In this document: piece after piece, positions 48,635-57,261 of the stretch
Position numbering within the stretch: position 1 is the first letter of the stretch
Layout of the letters: the number at the start of each line of letters is the position of its first letter
Assembly (NCBI RefSeq): GCF_000013985.1
Contig: NC_008048.1
Coordinates: 1,674,001 to 1,738,000, forward strand
DNA from: Sphingopyxis alaskensis RB2256
GTDB taxonomy: Bacteria; Pseudomonadota; Alphaproteobacteria; Sphingomonadales; Sphingomonadaceae
Reading direction: 5' to 3'
Length of the DNA: 64,000 nt
Program-made: the position numbers and the translations under genes
Notes under the pieces: model-generated
The model's database searches: none
What the model saw: the letters and a program-made list of their open reading frames with translations, nothing else
Told to the model about the DNA's origin: nothing

Positions 48635-49051
48635 TTGGATACCGCTGCCAAGAACAGGGCCGTGCTGCAACATGCCTTCGCCGAAACCGCGAAGGGTAAT
48701 GGTCGCCCCTTTGTCGAGATGATGGCTGACGATGTCGTATGGACGATCATCGGCACGACGAGCTGGTCGCGCCGCTATTCGGGCAAGCAGGCTGTGATCC
48801 GTGACTTGCCGGGTCCGCTCGCCGCCAATTTTGACGGGCCGAATATCGTTACCGCCGAGCGCTTCATCGTCGAAGGTGATCTGGCGGTCGTCGAGGGACG
48901 CAATCACAGCACCACCAGGCGCGGCGAAGCCTATGCCAATCGCTATAGCTGGACGTTCCGCTTCCATACCGGAAAAGTGGCGGAGATCACCGAATATACC
49001 GACACCGATCTGATCGCGCGGGTGCTCGACCCGCTCCCTGCTCAGAGCTGA
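48635..49051 (+). CDS. NTF2/SnoaL-like protein
   Basis: A 138-aa protein with the SnoaL-like cone fold: an N-terminal helix ([20 protein letters not shown]), the [16 protein letters not shown] strand and the C-terminal [20 protein letters not shown]. Such proteins are small-molecule hydrolases, isomerases or binding proteins; no catalytic residue can be assigned. It starts at TTG 48635, with GGGGGG about 9 nt upstream, 4 bp after the MoxR stop, suggesting co-translation. Its 3' end overlaps the convergent chemoreceptor gene by 10 bp. Confidence 0.78.
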   Translation: MDTAAKNRAVLQHAFAETAKGNGRPFVEMMADDVVWTIIGTTSWSRRYSGKQAVIRDLPGPLAANFDGPNIVTAERFIVEGDLAVVEGRNHSTTRRGEAYANRYSWTFRFHTGKVAEITEYTDTDLIARVLDPLPAQS

Positions 49052-50439
49052 TAGGCCACCTCGACGTCGCCCCAGCGGCGGCCGCCGATGATCGCGGGCA
49101 TATAGACGTTGCGCACGGTCAGATAATTGATCCCGTCGCCTTCCTGGCGATAGACGGTCATGAAAAAGGGCGCCGTGCTGCGCTTCGCGGCCGCATCGGT
49201 CTCGTCATACAGGATGCGACCGTTGCGGCAGTGGGCGGTGTCATGTTCAAGGTCGCCGGTCGGCGCGCGCGAACAGTCGGTGATGTGCGTCGGCAGAAAG
49301 CCGTTCATGTCCCCGGCGGACGACATCTTGATCTCGGGATGTTCGGCGACGATGCGGTCGAACAGCGGCCGCCAGTTGGCGTCGGCCCAGTCGCACAAAC
49401 TGGTGCGAAAGCGTTCGGGGTTCGAGTTGGGCACGCGCACATAATCGGTGTCGAACAATTGCTCCATCGTCAGTTCGCCGCGCGCCAGCGCGCGTTCGGC
49501 AATCGCGACAAATTCGTCGCGCACCTTGGCCGCGAGCGCGACGATCGCCGAATCCTGCGGGCTGACCCCGGCGGAGATCACCGCATTGAACATGCGGTTC
49601 GACACATGCTCCATCGTCAGGATCGAATCGCGCGTGCCTGCCAGCGTCGAACTATTATCGCGCACCGATGTGACGACGCGGTCGAGCGCCTCGCGCACCT
49701 TGGCGCCGTTCGCATGGACCATCGCGCTCGATTGCGCGATGCGGTCGCTCTGGTCGTCGAGCAGCGCGACGAGGTGCGTCGCATCGTGAAGCGCGTCGGT
49801 GATCGTTTCGAACTGCGCCTCGGCGCGGCTCGACTGTTCGACCCCCGACTGGATTTCGGTGACCAGCCCGCCCGCTTCGGCGGCGAGGCTGCCGATCGAG
49901 CGGCGGATTTCGTCGGTCGCGCCGCGCGTATTCTGCGCGAGCTTCTTCACCTCGGCGGCGACGACGGCAAAGGTGCGGCCGGAATCGCCCGCACGTTCGG
50001 CCTCGATCGCGGCGTTGAGTGCGAGCATGTTGGTCGTCTTGGCGATCGATTCGATCGACTGGCTGACCTGCTGCACCTGTTCCATCACCGCGGCGAAATT
50101 GGTGACATGCGTGCCCAGCCGCGCGATCAGGTCGATCACCGAGCGGAACTCGCTGACCGCCAAATTGACCCGCTCGGCGCCGGCGTCGAGTTGCTCGCGC
50201 GCGCGCGCCGACAACAGCTTCGCTTCGTCGGTCGAATCGGCGATCTGGCGCTGGTCGGCCTCGAGGCCGACGACATATTCCTCGAGCCGGCCAAGCTCGG
50301 CGATCTGGCGGTCCATCTGGTCGGTCGCGCGCTTGATCCGCCCCGCGGCATCGCTGCACCCCACCGCCAGCTCACCGCAATCGCTCGCAACCGACTCGTC
50401 GAGGATCGGCGCCGCCGGATTGATCGGATCATATTTCAT
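49042..50439 (-). CDS. Soluble methyl-accepting chemotaxis-type protein
   Basis: A 465-aa protein without transmembrane helices. Residues about 20-300 are a coiled-coil signalling domain with the hairpin tip [20 protein letters not shown] and [20 protein letters not shown], which contact CheA/CheW. The C-terminal part ([46 protein letters not shown], ending [12 protein letters not shown]) resembles the sensor domain often placed after the signalling domain in cytoplasmic receptors; its ligand is unknown. ATG 50439 is preferred over 50484. No other che gene is in the window. Confidence 0.9.
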   Translation of the reverse strand: MKYDPINPAAPILDESVASDCGELAVGCSDAAGRIKRATDQMDRQIAELGRLEEYVVGLEADQRQIADSTDEAKLLSARAREQLDAGAERVNLAVSEFRSVIDLIARLGTHVTNFAAVMEQVQQVSQSIESIAKTTNMLALNAAIEAERAGDSGRTFAVVAAEVKKLAQNTRGATDEIRRSIGSLAAEAGGLVTEIQSGVEQSSRAEAQFETITDALHDATHLVALLDDQSDRIAQSSAMVHANGAKVREALDRVVTSVRDNSSTLAGTRDSILTMEHVSNRMFNAVISAGVSPQDSAIVALAAKVRDEFVAIAERALARGELTMEQLFDTDYVRVPNSNPERFRTSLCDWADANWRPLFDRIVAEHPEIKMSSAGDMNGFLPTHITDCSRAPTGDLEHDTAHCRNGRILYDETDAAAKRSTAPFFMTVYRQEGDGINYLTVRNVYMPAIIGGRRWGDVEVAYQL

Positions 50440-50684
50440 TGGCTTGCCCACATCGCAGAATGATCGCGAAGCTATGCCGAACATTGGTTAACGGGGCGTC
50501 AACGGGTGAAGGCGCGGACGTGGCGGCTTCGGGGTGACGAGCGGACGCAAGCAGACGCCCCCTTCATCACCGAATAGCCGTTTTCCGGGTAGGCGCGGCA
50601 ATGATTTATCCTGCCGGATGACGCCGTCGCCCGCCTCGACATACTTCCCCGGATTGCCGCCATTCGCCATCGTTCGGACGCTCT

Positions 50685-50702
50685 CTTTCCGTAAACGTAA
50701 AG
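50685..50702 (+). promoter_or_regulatory. Palindromic motif before the VWA gene
   Basis: CTTTCCGTAAACGTAAAG, an imperfect palindrome 38 bp before the VWA start codon. Its reverse complement matches the motif in front of the MoxR gene (47750-47767) at 14 of 18 positions, suggesting both genes respond to the same regulator. Confidence 0.4.
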
Positions 50703-50740
50703 TGATTGCGCCCGCGTCCCTGACAGGATAGTCCTGCCCC

Positions 50741-51919
50741 ATGTTTTTCGGCTTCCTCGACGAGCTTCGCGCCGCGGGCATTCCCGCCAGCCTGAAAGAG
50801 CATCTGATGCTGCTGGAGGCGCTCGACCGCGAGGTCATCGACCGTACCCCCGAACAATTCTATTACCTCTCCCGCGCCATCTATGTGAAGGACGAGGGCC
50901 TGCTCGACCGCTTCGACCAGGTGTTCAACAAGGTTTTCAAGGGGCTGCTCACCGATTACGGCCAGAACCCCGTCGACGTGCCCGAAGAATGGCTGAAAGC
51001 CGTCGCCGAGAAATATCTGACCCCCGAAGAGATGGAAGCGATCAAGTCGCTAGGCGACTGGGACGAGATCATGGAGACGCTCAAAAAGCGGCTCGAGGAA
51101 CAGCAGAAGCGCCATCAGGGCGGCAACAAATGGATCGGCACCGGCGGCACCAGCCCCTTTGGCAATTCGGGCTACAACCCCGAAGGCGTGCGGATCGGCG
51201 GCGAGAGCAGGCACAAGCGCGCGCTGAAAGTCTGGGAAAAGCGCGAGTTCCAGAACCTCGACAACACCAAGGAACTCGGCACCCGCAACATCAAGATCGC
51301 GCTGCGCCGCCTGCGCAAATTCGCGCGCGAAGGCGCCGCCGACGAGCTCGACATTCCCGGCACGATCGACGGCACCGCGCGGCAAGGCTGGCTCGACATC
51401 AGGATGCGCCCCGAACGGCGCAATGCGGTCAAGCTGTTGCTCTTTCTCGACGTCGGCGGCTCGATGGACCCGTTCATCAAGCTGTGCGAGGAATTGTTCA
51501 GCGCCGCGACGAGCGAGTTCAAGAATCTGGAGTTCTTCTACTTCCACAACTGCCCGTACGAAGGCGTGTGGAAGGACAATAAGCGCCGCTGGTCCGAACG
51601 GCATCAGATGTGGGACATCCTGCACAAATATGGCCATGATTACAAAGTTATCTTCGTCGGCGATGCGTCGATGAGCGCCTATGAGATCACCCATCCCGGC
51701 GGCAGCGTCGAACATTTCAACGAGGAATCGGGCGCGGTCTGGCTCCAGCGGATCACCCATGTCTATCCCGCTGCCGTGTGGCTCAATCCGGTGCCCGAGG
51801 CGCATTGGGGCTACACCCAGTCCGTCAAGCTCATCAAACAGCTGATGAACGACCGCATGTATCCGCTGACCCTCGCCGGCCTTGACGATGCGATGCGCGA
51901 GCTGACGCGAAAGCATTGA
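50741..51919 (+). CDS. VWA-domain (CoxE-like) protein, partner of MoxR ATPase
   Basis: A 392-aa protein of the CoxE-like VWA group. The N-terminal half is helical (MFFGFLDELRAAGIPASLKE); the VWA domain starts near residue 220, with a MIDAS-like motif LFLDVGGSMDPF (DxGGS where the canonical form is DxSxS), so metal binding may be altered. The segment DYKVIFVGDASMSAYEI follows. In related systems such a protein works with a MoxR ATPase as a chaperone; the ATPase gene is 2.1 kb upstream. ATG 50741 is preceded by GGATAG. Confidence 0.87.
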   Translation: MFFGFLDELRAAGIPASLKEHLMLLEALDREVIDRTPEQFYYLSRAIYVKDEGLLDRFDQVFNKVFKGLLTDYGQNPVDVPEEWLKAVAEKYLTPEEMEAIKSLGDWDEIMETLKKRLEEQQKRHQGGNKWIGTGGTSPFGNSGYNPEGVRIGGESRHKRALKVWEKREFQNLDNTKELGTRNIKIALRRLRKFAREGAADELDIPGTIDGTARQGWLDIRMRPERRNAVKLLLFLDVGGSMDPFIKLCEELFSAATSEFKNLEFFYFHNCPYEGVWKDNKRRWSERHQMWDILHKYGHDYKVIFVGDASMSAYEITHPGGSVEHFNEESGAVWLQRITHVYPAAVWLNPVPEAHWGYTQSVKLIKQLMNDRMYPLTLAGLDDAMRELTRKH

Positions 51920-51968
51920 GCGAGGCGGCCTGATTAGGCCGTGACGATTTCAAGCTGATCCCCTAATC

Positions 51969-52048
51969 CCGTTCGTGTCGAGCGAAGTCGAGACACCCTG
52001 AAGGCGTGCGCTGCCGATGGGTGTCTCGACTTCGCTCGACACGAACGG
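51969..52048. repeat. Paired palindromic repeat, family 1, copy C (perfect arms)
   Basis: Arms 51969-51998 and 52019-52048 are perfectly complementary over 30 bp, with a 20-bp spacer. Each arm contains GTGTC/GACAC around a 12-nt loop (GAGCGAAGTCGA). It lies between the VWA and Amj genes, both read rightwards, where it could act as a transcription barrier. Confidence 0.92.
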
Positions 52049-52073
52049 ATTTCATAAGTTCCGCTAGGCCCTC

Positions 52074-52880
52074 ATGATCGACCTCCCCCTCGTCACCATC
52101 CTGCTCCTAACCGGCTTCATCAACCTGATCGGTGCGCTTGCTTATGCCGCGCGGATCGCCGGGGTGCGGACGCGGCGGATTGCCATGTCGTTTGCGCTGT
52201 TCAACATCCTCGTGCTGTTTTCGCGCACCTCGAACAGCTTCCTTGGCCCGTTCCTCGCCAAGCGTATCGAAACGCGCCTGCATGACGGCAGCGGCGCGTC
52301 GCTGTTCGTCGACATGCAGCTGGTGCTTGCCGCGGCGAGCGTCGCGACGTTGATCGGCATTCTGCTGGTGCCGACGGGGCAGCGGATGTTTGCCGCCGCG
52401 ATCGGCTGGTACCAGACCAACCGGTCGACGACAAAGCTGGCGGTCAAGGCGGTGAGCCCGAGCGGATTGCGGACTTTGGGCCGCTCGCTGACGCTTCCCA
52501 GCCTCGCGCACCTCAAAGGCTGGAAGATGCCCAGAGGGATCAGCTGGGGCGTGCTGATCGCCAATTGCCTCGCGCAATCGCTGCTCGCCGTCGGCGTCGT
52601 CGCCTCGCTCTACGCCGGTTATCTCGCGCCCGATTTCCGTGTCACCGCGTCGCAGCTTTCCGCGCTGATCAATGGCTTTGCGACGATATTGCTGTTCGCC
52701 TTCATCGACCCGCAATTGTCGGTGATGACCGACGATGCGGTCGAGGGCAAAGTCGACGAGGCGGAGTTCCGTCGCGCGATCACCTTCATTTCGCTCAGCC
52801 GCCTTGCCGGTACGATTCTCGCGCAGGCGTTGCTGCTACCCGCCGCAATGCTGATCGCATGGGTCGCCGTCCATGTCTGA
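52074..52880 (+). CDS. amj: Amj-family lipid II flippase (DUF2837)
   Basis: A 268-aa membrane protein of the Amj family, an alternative to MurJ that flips lipid-linked peptidoglycan precursors. The N-terminal TILLLTGFINLIGALAYAAR and the highly conserved AGVRTRRIAMSFALFNILVL, then SRTSNSFLGPFLAKRIETRL, match the family; six or so hydrophobic segments follow. It overlaps the DUF817 gene by 8 bp. The assignment rests on family pattern; activity in alphaproteobacteria is not shown. Confidence 0.82.
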   Translation: MIDLPLVTILLLTGFINLIGALAYAARIAGVRTRRIAMSFALFNILVLFSRTSNSFLGPFLAKRIETRLHDGSGASLFVDMQLVLAAASVATLIGILLVPTGQRMFAAAIGWYQTNRSTTKLAVKAVSPSGLRTLGRSLTLPSLAHLKGWKMPRGISWGVLIANCLAQSLLAVGVVASLYAGYLAPDFRVTASQLSALINGFATILLFAFIDPQLSVMTDDAVEGKVDEAEFRRAITFISLSRLAGTILAQALLLPAAMLIAWVAVHV

Positions 52881-53730
52881 CGGCGCGCGCGGCCACAGCC
52901 GCTTCCACGCCGTTCGCTCGCGGCTCGAGGCGATGGCGGTCGAACCGGGACCGCGCGGCTGGTTCCTCGAGTTCCTCGTCTTCGGATTCAAACAGGGGTG
53001 GGCGTGCCTGTTCGGCGGCCTGATGCTCGCGCTGCTGCTCGGCACGCATTTCTTCTGGCCCGACGATGCGCCGCTCCACCGCTATGATGCGATCACCATC
53101 GGCGCGGTGCTGATCCAGCTCGCGATGCTTGCCTTCCGGCTTGAAACGCCGAAGGAGGCGCTGGTCATCCTGATCTTCCACATCGTCGGCACGGTGATGG
53201 AGCTGTTCAAGACCGCGGCGGGATCGTGGCAATATCCCGAGGCGAGTCTGCTTCATATCGGCGCGGTGCCGCTGTTCTCGGGTTTCATGTATGCCGCCGT
53301 CGGCAGCTATATCGCGCGCGTATGGCGCATCTTCGACTTTCGCTACACCGGCTATCCGCCCGCGTGGACGAGCTATGTGCTGGCAGCGGCGATCTATATC
53401 AATTTTTTCGCGCACCATTGGACCTATGACATCCGCTGGTTCCTCTTCGCGGCCACCGGCCTGCTCTTCTGGCGCTGTCAGGTCTGGTTCCGCCCGCTCC
53501 ACGTCCACCGGCGGATGCCCCTGCTCGTCGGCTGGGGGCTGGTCGCGCTGTTCATCTGGTTCGCCGAAAATATCGGGACGTTTGCGCGCGCCTGGACCTA
53601 TCCCAGCCAGAATGACGGCTGGCATATGGTCGGGCTGGAAAAGCTCGGCAGCTGGTATCTGCTGATGATCATCTCGTTCGTGCTGGTCAGTCTGGTGCAG
53701 CGGCCGAAAGGGCGGAGCACCGCTCCCTGA
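52873..53730 (+). CDS. DUF817 membrane protein
   Basis: A 285-aa protein with seven or eight transmembrane segments and the conserved blocks of DUF817: FGFKQGWACLFGGLMLALLL, MELFKTAAGSWQYPEASLLH and VPLFSGFMYAAVGSYIARVW. The conserved His (INFFAHHWTYD) and charged residues suggest an enzymatic or transport role, but the family has no known function. Its start overlaps the Amj stop, so it is probably cotranslated with the flippase. The end is followed by a palindromic repeat shared with the convergent peptidase gene. Confidence 0.85.
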   Translation: MSDGARGHSRFHAVRSRLEAMAVEPGPRGWFLEFLVFGFKQGWACLFGGLMLALLLGTHFFWPDDAPLHRYDAITIGAVLIQLAMLAFRLETPKEALVILIFHIVGTVMELFKTAAGSWQYPEASLLHIGAVPLFSGFMYAAVGSYIARVWRIFDFRYTGYPPAWTSYVLAAAIYINFFAHHWTYDIRWFLFAATGLLFWRCQVWFRPLHVHRRMPLLVGWGLVALFIWFAENIGTFARAWTYPSQNDGWHMVGLEKLGSWYLLMIISFVLVSLVQRPKGRSTAP

Positions 53731-53746
53731 CCATCGCCACCGCGTA

Positions 53747-53806
53747 GGCGGGGGCCGCCAGCGGTTTACTCCTCAATGCCGAGCAAGGCCGACAGCGGCC
53801 CCCGCC
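53747..53806. repeat. Inverted GC-rich repeat between convergent genes
   Basis: GGCGGGGGCCGC (53747-53758) and GCGGCCCCCGCC (53795-53806) are perfectly complementary, 36 bp apart. It lies between the stops of the DUF817 and M24 genes and could terminate both. The arms resemble yet another dispersed repeat family (GCGGGGGC core). Confidence 0.6.
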
Positions 53807-53823
53807 GTCGCGGGGGCGACGGG

Positions 53824-55068
53824 CTACGCAAACGGCCTATCGATCGACGGTGGCGGTTCGCTGAACCACTTCGGCCCCGCCTCGGTCATGTAAAAACAAT
53901 CTTCCAGCCTGATCCCGAACTCGCCCGGAATATAAATCCCCGGCTCGTTGGAAAAACACATGCCCGGCGCCAACTCCGTCGTCTCGCCGCGCACGAGGTT
54001 GACCGGCTCGTGCCCGTCGAGGCCGATGCCGTGGCCGGTGCGGTGCGACGTGCCGGGCAGCTTGTAGCCGGGGCCCCAGCCAAGGCTTTCATAATAGGCG
54101 CGCACCGCGTCGTCGACCGCGCCCGCGGGCGTGCCAAGCTTCGCCGCGGCGAAAGCGACATCCTGCCCCTTGCGCATCTGATCCCACACCTGCCGCTGGC
54201 GCGGGCTCGCCTTGCCGTATACGAAGCTGCGCGAAATGTCGGACTGATAGCCATGGACCGAGGCGCCACAGTCCATCAGCACGACCTCGCCCGGCTTCAC
54301 CGCCTGCGGCTGGCCCGACCCGTGCGGATAGGCGCTCGCCTCGCCGAGCAGGATCAGCTCGAACTCGCTCTTGCCGCCCAGCGCCACGGTCGCTGCGCGC
54401 ATGATCGCGCCGATCTCGGCAGGGGTCATCCCCGCCTCGATCCGCGGCGCGGTGTGGCGATAAGCGGCGAGCGTGATGTCGTTCGCGATCTGCATCAGCG
54501 CGATTTCGGCCGCCGATTTCATCATCCGGCACCCGCGCACGACGGGCGCGCCGTTGACGACGGTCGCGTCGGGCATCGCTTTCTCCAGCCCGTCGACCGC
54601 GAAATAACGCACCGTTTCCTCGACGCCGATCTTGCCCTTCGCCAGCCCGCGCCTGCCAAGCCAGGCCGCGACGGCGGCGAGCGGATTCTCATCCTCGTTC
54701 CACGTCAGCACTTCGGCCTCGATACCCAGGCTTTCGCGCACCGAGGGTTCCTCGAAGAAGGGCGTGACGATCGCGACCTCGCCCTCGCGCGTCAGCACTG
54801 CGGCGGTGAGCCGCTCGCTGCGCCACCATTCGACCCCGGTGAAATAGACGAGGCTCGATCCCGGCTCGATCAGCAGGGCGCCGATGTCATTTTCCTGCAT
54901 CAGCGCCGTGGCCTTGGCGATCCGCGCCATGCGTTCGGCCTTGCCGATCGGCACCGCCTTGGCGGCGAGGTTGGGCAGGCTGGCGGTGTCGGTGGCCAGT
55001 ACCGGCGCAGACAAGGTCGCCACCAGCCCGCCCAATGCCGCTGTGCCGAGAAATTGCCGCCGGTGCAT
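53824..55068 (-). CDS. Tat-exported M24 (Xaa-Pro) peptidase
   Basis: A 414-aa metallopeptidase with a Tat signal (HRRQFLGTAALGGLVATLSA). It has the creatinase-like N-terminal domain and a pita-bread catalytic domain, with the metal ligands in LMDCGASVHGYQSDISRSFV (one Asp), HRTGHGIGLDGHEPVNL (His) and FSNEPGIYIPGEFGIRLEDC (Glu, Glu). It should cleave peptides with proline at the second position, in the periplasm. ATG 55068 is chosen because the Tat motif follows; upstream ATGs add a tail. It lies downstream of a DUF1343 gene (11 bp), in one operon. Confidence 0.87.
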   Translation of the reverse strand: MHRRQFLGTAALGGLVATLSAPVLATDTASLPNLAAKAVPIGKAERMARIAKATALMQENDIGALLIEPGSSLVYFTGVEWWRSERLTAAVLTREGEVAIVTPFFEEPSVRESLGIEAEVLTWNEDENPLAAVAAWLGRRGLAKGKIGVEETVRYFAVDGLEKAMPDATVVNGAPVVRGCRMMKSAAEIALMQIANDITLAAYRHTAPRIEAGMTPAEIGAIMRAATVALGGKSEFELILLGEASAYPHGSGQPQAVKPGEVVLMDCGASVHGYQSDISRSFVYGKASPRQRQVWDQMRKGQDVAFAAAKLGTPAGAVDDAVRAYYESLGWGPGYKLPGTSHRTGHGIGLDGHEPVNLVRGETTELAPGMCFSNEPGIYIPGEFGIRLEDCFYMTEAGPKWFSEPPPSIDRPFA

Positions 55069-55079
55069 CGCCCTGCCCC

Positions 55080-56288
55080 TCAGTTGTAGATCAGCAGATC
55101 CGCGATTTCTTCTTGCCACGCCGCCTCGTCGGGCAGCGCCAGCGCGTCGAGGTCGCCGGGGCCAGCGCGCGCATCATCGACCCATTCGCGCAAACCCGGC
55201 CCGCCGTTGATCACATCAATCGCCAGTACATCGTCGGTATATTCATATTTGAAATCGAGCCCGCGCCAGATTGGATAGTCGGGATAGAGCGAGCGGATCG
55301 CCTTGAAGCCCAGCGCCTGCACGCGCCACGGGCGGAACGAGCTATGATCGTACCATGCACCCTCGGCGTGGATATGGACGCCGCTGCTCAACTGGCCGAC
55401 ATGCTTGTGAAAGGTCGGCTGGAACCAGATGTCGCGCAGCTTGCATCCGCTTAGCCATTCGGGCGCAAGGCGCTGCATCTCCGCGATCACCGCCTTGGCG
55501 TCGATGTCGGGCGCGCCGAAGAGTTCGAGCGGGCGCGTCGTGCCGCGGCCCTCGCTCAAGGTCGCTCCCTCGACCATCACCGTCCCGGCATAGGCGCGCG
55601 CCATGTTGACGTTCGCGGCATTGGGGCTGGGGTTGATCCAGACGCGCTCCATGGGCCAGCCGAAGCCGGGGCCTTCGGGCGCCCACCCTTCCATTTCGAT
55701 CACGCGGTAATCGACGTCGAGGCCGAAGTGACGGACGAACCAGTGCCCCATCTCGCCCATCGTCAACCCGTGGCGCATCACCATCGGCCCGGCGCCGACA
55801 AAACTCTCCCAGCCGGGGCGCAGGCGCGTCCCCTCGACGGGACGGCCCGCGGGATTGGGACGGTCGAGCACCCACACCGCCTTGCCATGCTGCGCCGCGG
55901 CTTCGAGCACATAGAGCAGGGTCGTCACATAGGTGTAGATGCGGCAGCCGAGATCCTGGAGATCGACCAGCATCACGTCGAATGTGTGCATCGACTGGCC
56001 GGTCGGTCGGCGCACTTCGCCATATAGGCTAAAGCATGGAACCCCATACACCGGATCGGTGAAATCGGGCGACTCCATCATATTGTCCTGAAGGTCGCCG
56101 CGCACCCCATGCTGCGGCCCGAACACCGCGCTGACCTTCACCCCGGCCGCAACGAGGGCGTCGAGGCTGTGCGTCAGGTCGGCGGTAACCGATGCCGGAT
56201 GCGCCAGCAGCGCGACGCGCCTGCCTTCGAGCGGTTTGCGGAGATCCGGGTCGGCGAGCAGGCGGTCGATACCGAAGGAGATAGTCAT
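55080..56288 (-). CDS. DUF1343 (NamZ-type exo-N-acetylmuramidase) family protein
   Basis: A 402-aa protein with the DUF1343 layout: GIDRLLADPDLRKPLEGRRV, the FGPQHGVRGDLQDNM loop, DVMLVDLQDLGCRIYTYVTT and VLDRPNPAGRPVEG. NamZ of Bacillus releases N-acetylmuramic acid from the non-reducing ends of glycan fragments. No signal peptide is visible, which would place this one in the cytoplasm. It starts at ATG 56288, overlapping the DOMON-like gene by 4 bp. Role in wall recycling is inferred from the family. Confidence 0.88.
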   Translation of the reverse strand: MTISFGIDRLLADPDLRKPLEGRRVALLAHPASVTADLTHSLDALVAAGVKVSAVFGPQHGVRGDLQDNMMESPDFTDPVYGVPCFSLYGEVRRPTGQSMHTFDVMLVDLQDLGCRIYTYVTTLLYVLEAAAQHGKAVWVLDRPNPAGRPVEGTRLRPGWESFVGAGPMVMRHGLTMGEMGHWFVRHFGLDVDYRVIEMEGWAPEGPGFGWPMERVWINPSPNAANVNMARAYAGTVMVEGATLSEGRGTTRPLELFGAPDIDAKAVIAEMQRLAPEWLSGCKLRDIWFQPTFHKHVGQLSSGVHIHAEGAWYDHSSFRPWRVQALGFKAIRSLYPDYPIWRGLDFKYEYTDDVLAIDVINGGPGLREWVDDARAGPGDLDALALPDEAAWQEEIADLLIYN

Positions 56289-56851
56289 GCCCGCCCGCGT
56301 GCCTCAAGCGTTAAGGCAAAGCAATCGGGATGATGGAAATCGGGCTGCCCCGGCGGATGCGCGAGCGCCCAATAGCTTTTGGTGCCGTCGCGTTCCTCGA
56401 TCACGGCAGAGAGGCCCAGCTTGGCCCCGACATCGGGAAAGATGCCGGGTTCGACGCGCAGCGCATAGCTCTGCTCGCTGCGCTCGGCTGCGATTTCCCA
56501 AGGCGCCAGTTGGTCGGAGCGCAGAAGCGACCGATAATCGTCGAACTGGTAACAGGCCCAGCGGCCGTCGGGGCTATAGTTGAACTCGGTATAGTCGGGC
56601 TGCCCCTCTTCGGTCAGGAACGCCTCGAAACAGGTGCTTTCCCACAATCCGTCGGTCGCGCTGTCGGCGATGACCAGCTCGCCCTCGCCATCGGGAAGCA
56701 CCAGATCGGCGATCGCCCCGTCGATCAGGAAGCGAAGTGCGAAGCCATCGTCGAACGACAGGCTGACCTCGACCGCAACCGACCGCACGGCGCGCGCGGG
56801 CGTGCCGGGGTGACAGATGAGTTGACGTCGTTCGCTGGAATGAGCCGACAT
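56285..56851 (-). CDS. DOMON-like domain protein
   Basis: A 188-aa beta-sandwich protein of the DOMON-like group: GLWESTCFEAFLTEEGQPDY and TEFNYSPDGRWACYQFDDYR are the conserved blocks. Some DOMON-type domains bind sugars or haem; no ligand residues can be named here. It begins at ATG 56851, directly after the stop of the GIY-YIG gene (no gap), and overlaps the DUF1343 gene (ATGA). Its promoter region is therefore inside or across the inserted element. Confidence 0.82.
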   Translation of the reverse strand: MSAHSSERRQLICHPGTPARAVRSVAVEVSLSFDDGFALRFLIDGAIADLVLPDGEGELVIADSATDGLWESTCFEAFLTEEGQPDYTEFNYSPDGRWACYQFDDYRSLLRSDQLAPWEIAAERSEQSYALRVEPGIFPDVGAKLGLSAVIEERDGTKSYWALAHPPGQPDFHHPDCFALTLEARGRA

Positions 56852-57169
56852 TCAGTCCCTCTCCGTTCGTCCTGAGCCTGTCGAAGGACCGTTCTTCCCT
56901 TTTGCCAAGTTCGAAATGCTGTCCCAATCGCCGCGGATCAATGCCATTTTTTTCGCGCGGCTCCACCCCTTAATCCGGCGTTCGGCTTCCAAGGCTTCGA
57001 TCCGCGTCGGAAACTCCTGACTCCACACGAGCGTCACTGGCAATTTGTCCGCCGTGAACCCTTGGATGGCGCCGGATTCGTGCTGCGCGACACGATATGG
57101 GAGATTGTCCGTGTGACCGGTGTAAAAGGCCCCTCCGCGGCAATGCAACATATAGGCCCAAAAGCTCAT
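56852..57169 (-). CDS. GIY-YIG nuclease family protein, intact
   Basis: A 105-aa single-domain GIY-YIG protein: [19 protein letters not shown] (GIY and YIG strands read as AYM and YTG), the conserved Arg in YRVAQHESG, and the catalytic Glu in [20 protein letters not shown] 57169 is chosen; a TTG at 57205 lies inside the flanking repeat. The C-terminal residues [14 protein letters not shown] are encoded by the left repeat arm. It resembles UvrC-type nucleases only in this domain. It occupies the tyrS/DOMON-like divergent gap, bounded by inverted arms. Confidence 0.87.
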   Translation of the reverse strand: MSFWAYMLHCRGGAFYTGHTDNLPYRVAQHESGAIQGFTADKLPVTLVWSQEFPTRIEALEAERRIKGWSRAKKMALIRGDWDSISNLAKGKNGPSTGSGRTERD

Positions 57170-57220
57170 GGGCACGGTGTAAAAGGAAGAACGGCCCTTC
57201 GACAAGCTCAGGGCGAACGG
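56863..57220. mobile_element. Inverted-repeat-bounded unit carrying an intact GIY-YIG gene
   Basis: Arms 56863-56903 and 57181-57220 form an inverted repeat of about 40 bp with three mismatches and one length difference in a C/T run (TTCGACAAGCTCAGG-type sequence). Each arm has an inner stem, TCCT/AGGA on the left and CCCT/AGGG on the right, so two of the mismatches are compensatory (T56870-A56888 versus C57195-G57213). The only cargo is the GIY-YIG gene, whose stop lies 9 bp outside the left arm. Mobility is inferred. Confidence 0.6.
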
Positions 57221-57261
57221 TGTTGGGTTTGCTTCGACGTCATGCTAAGCGCCCGCCCGCT

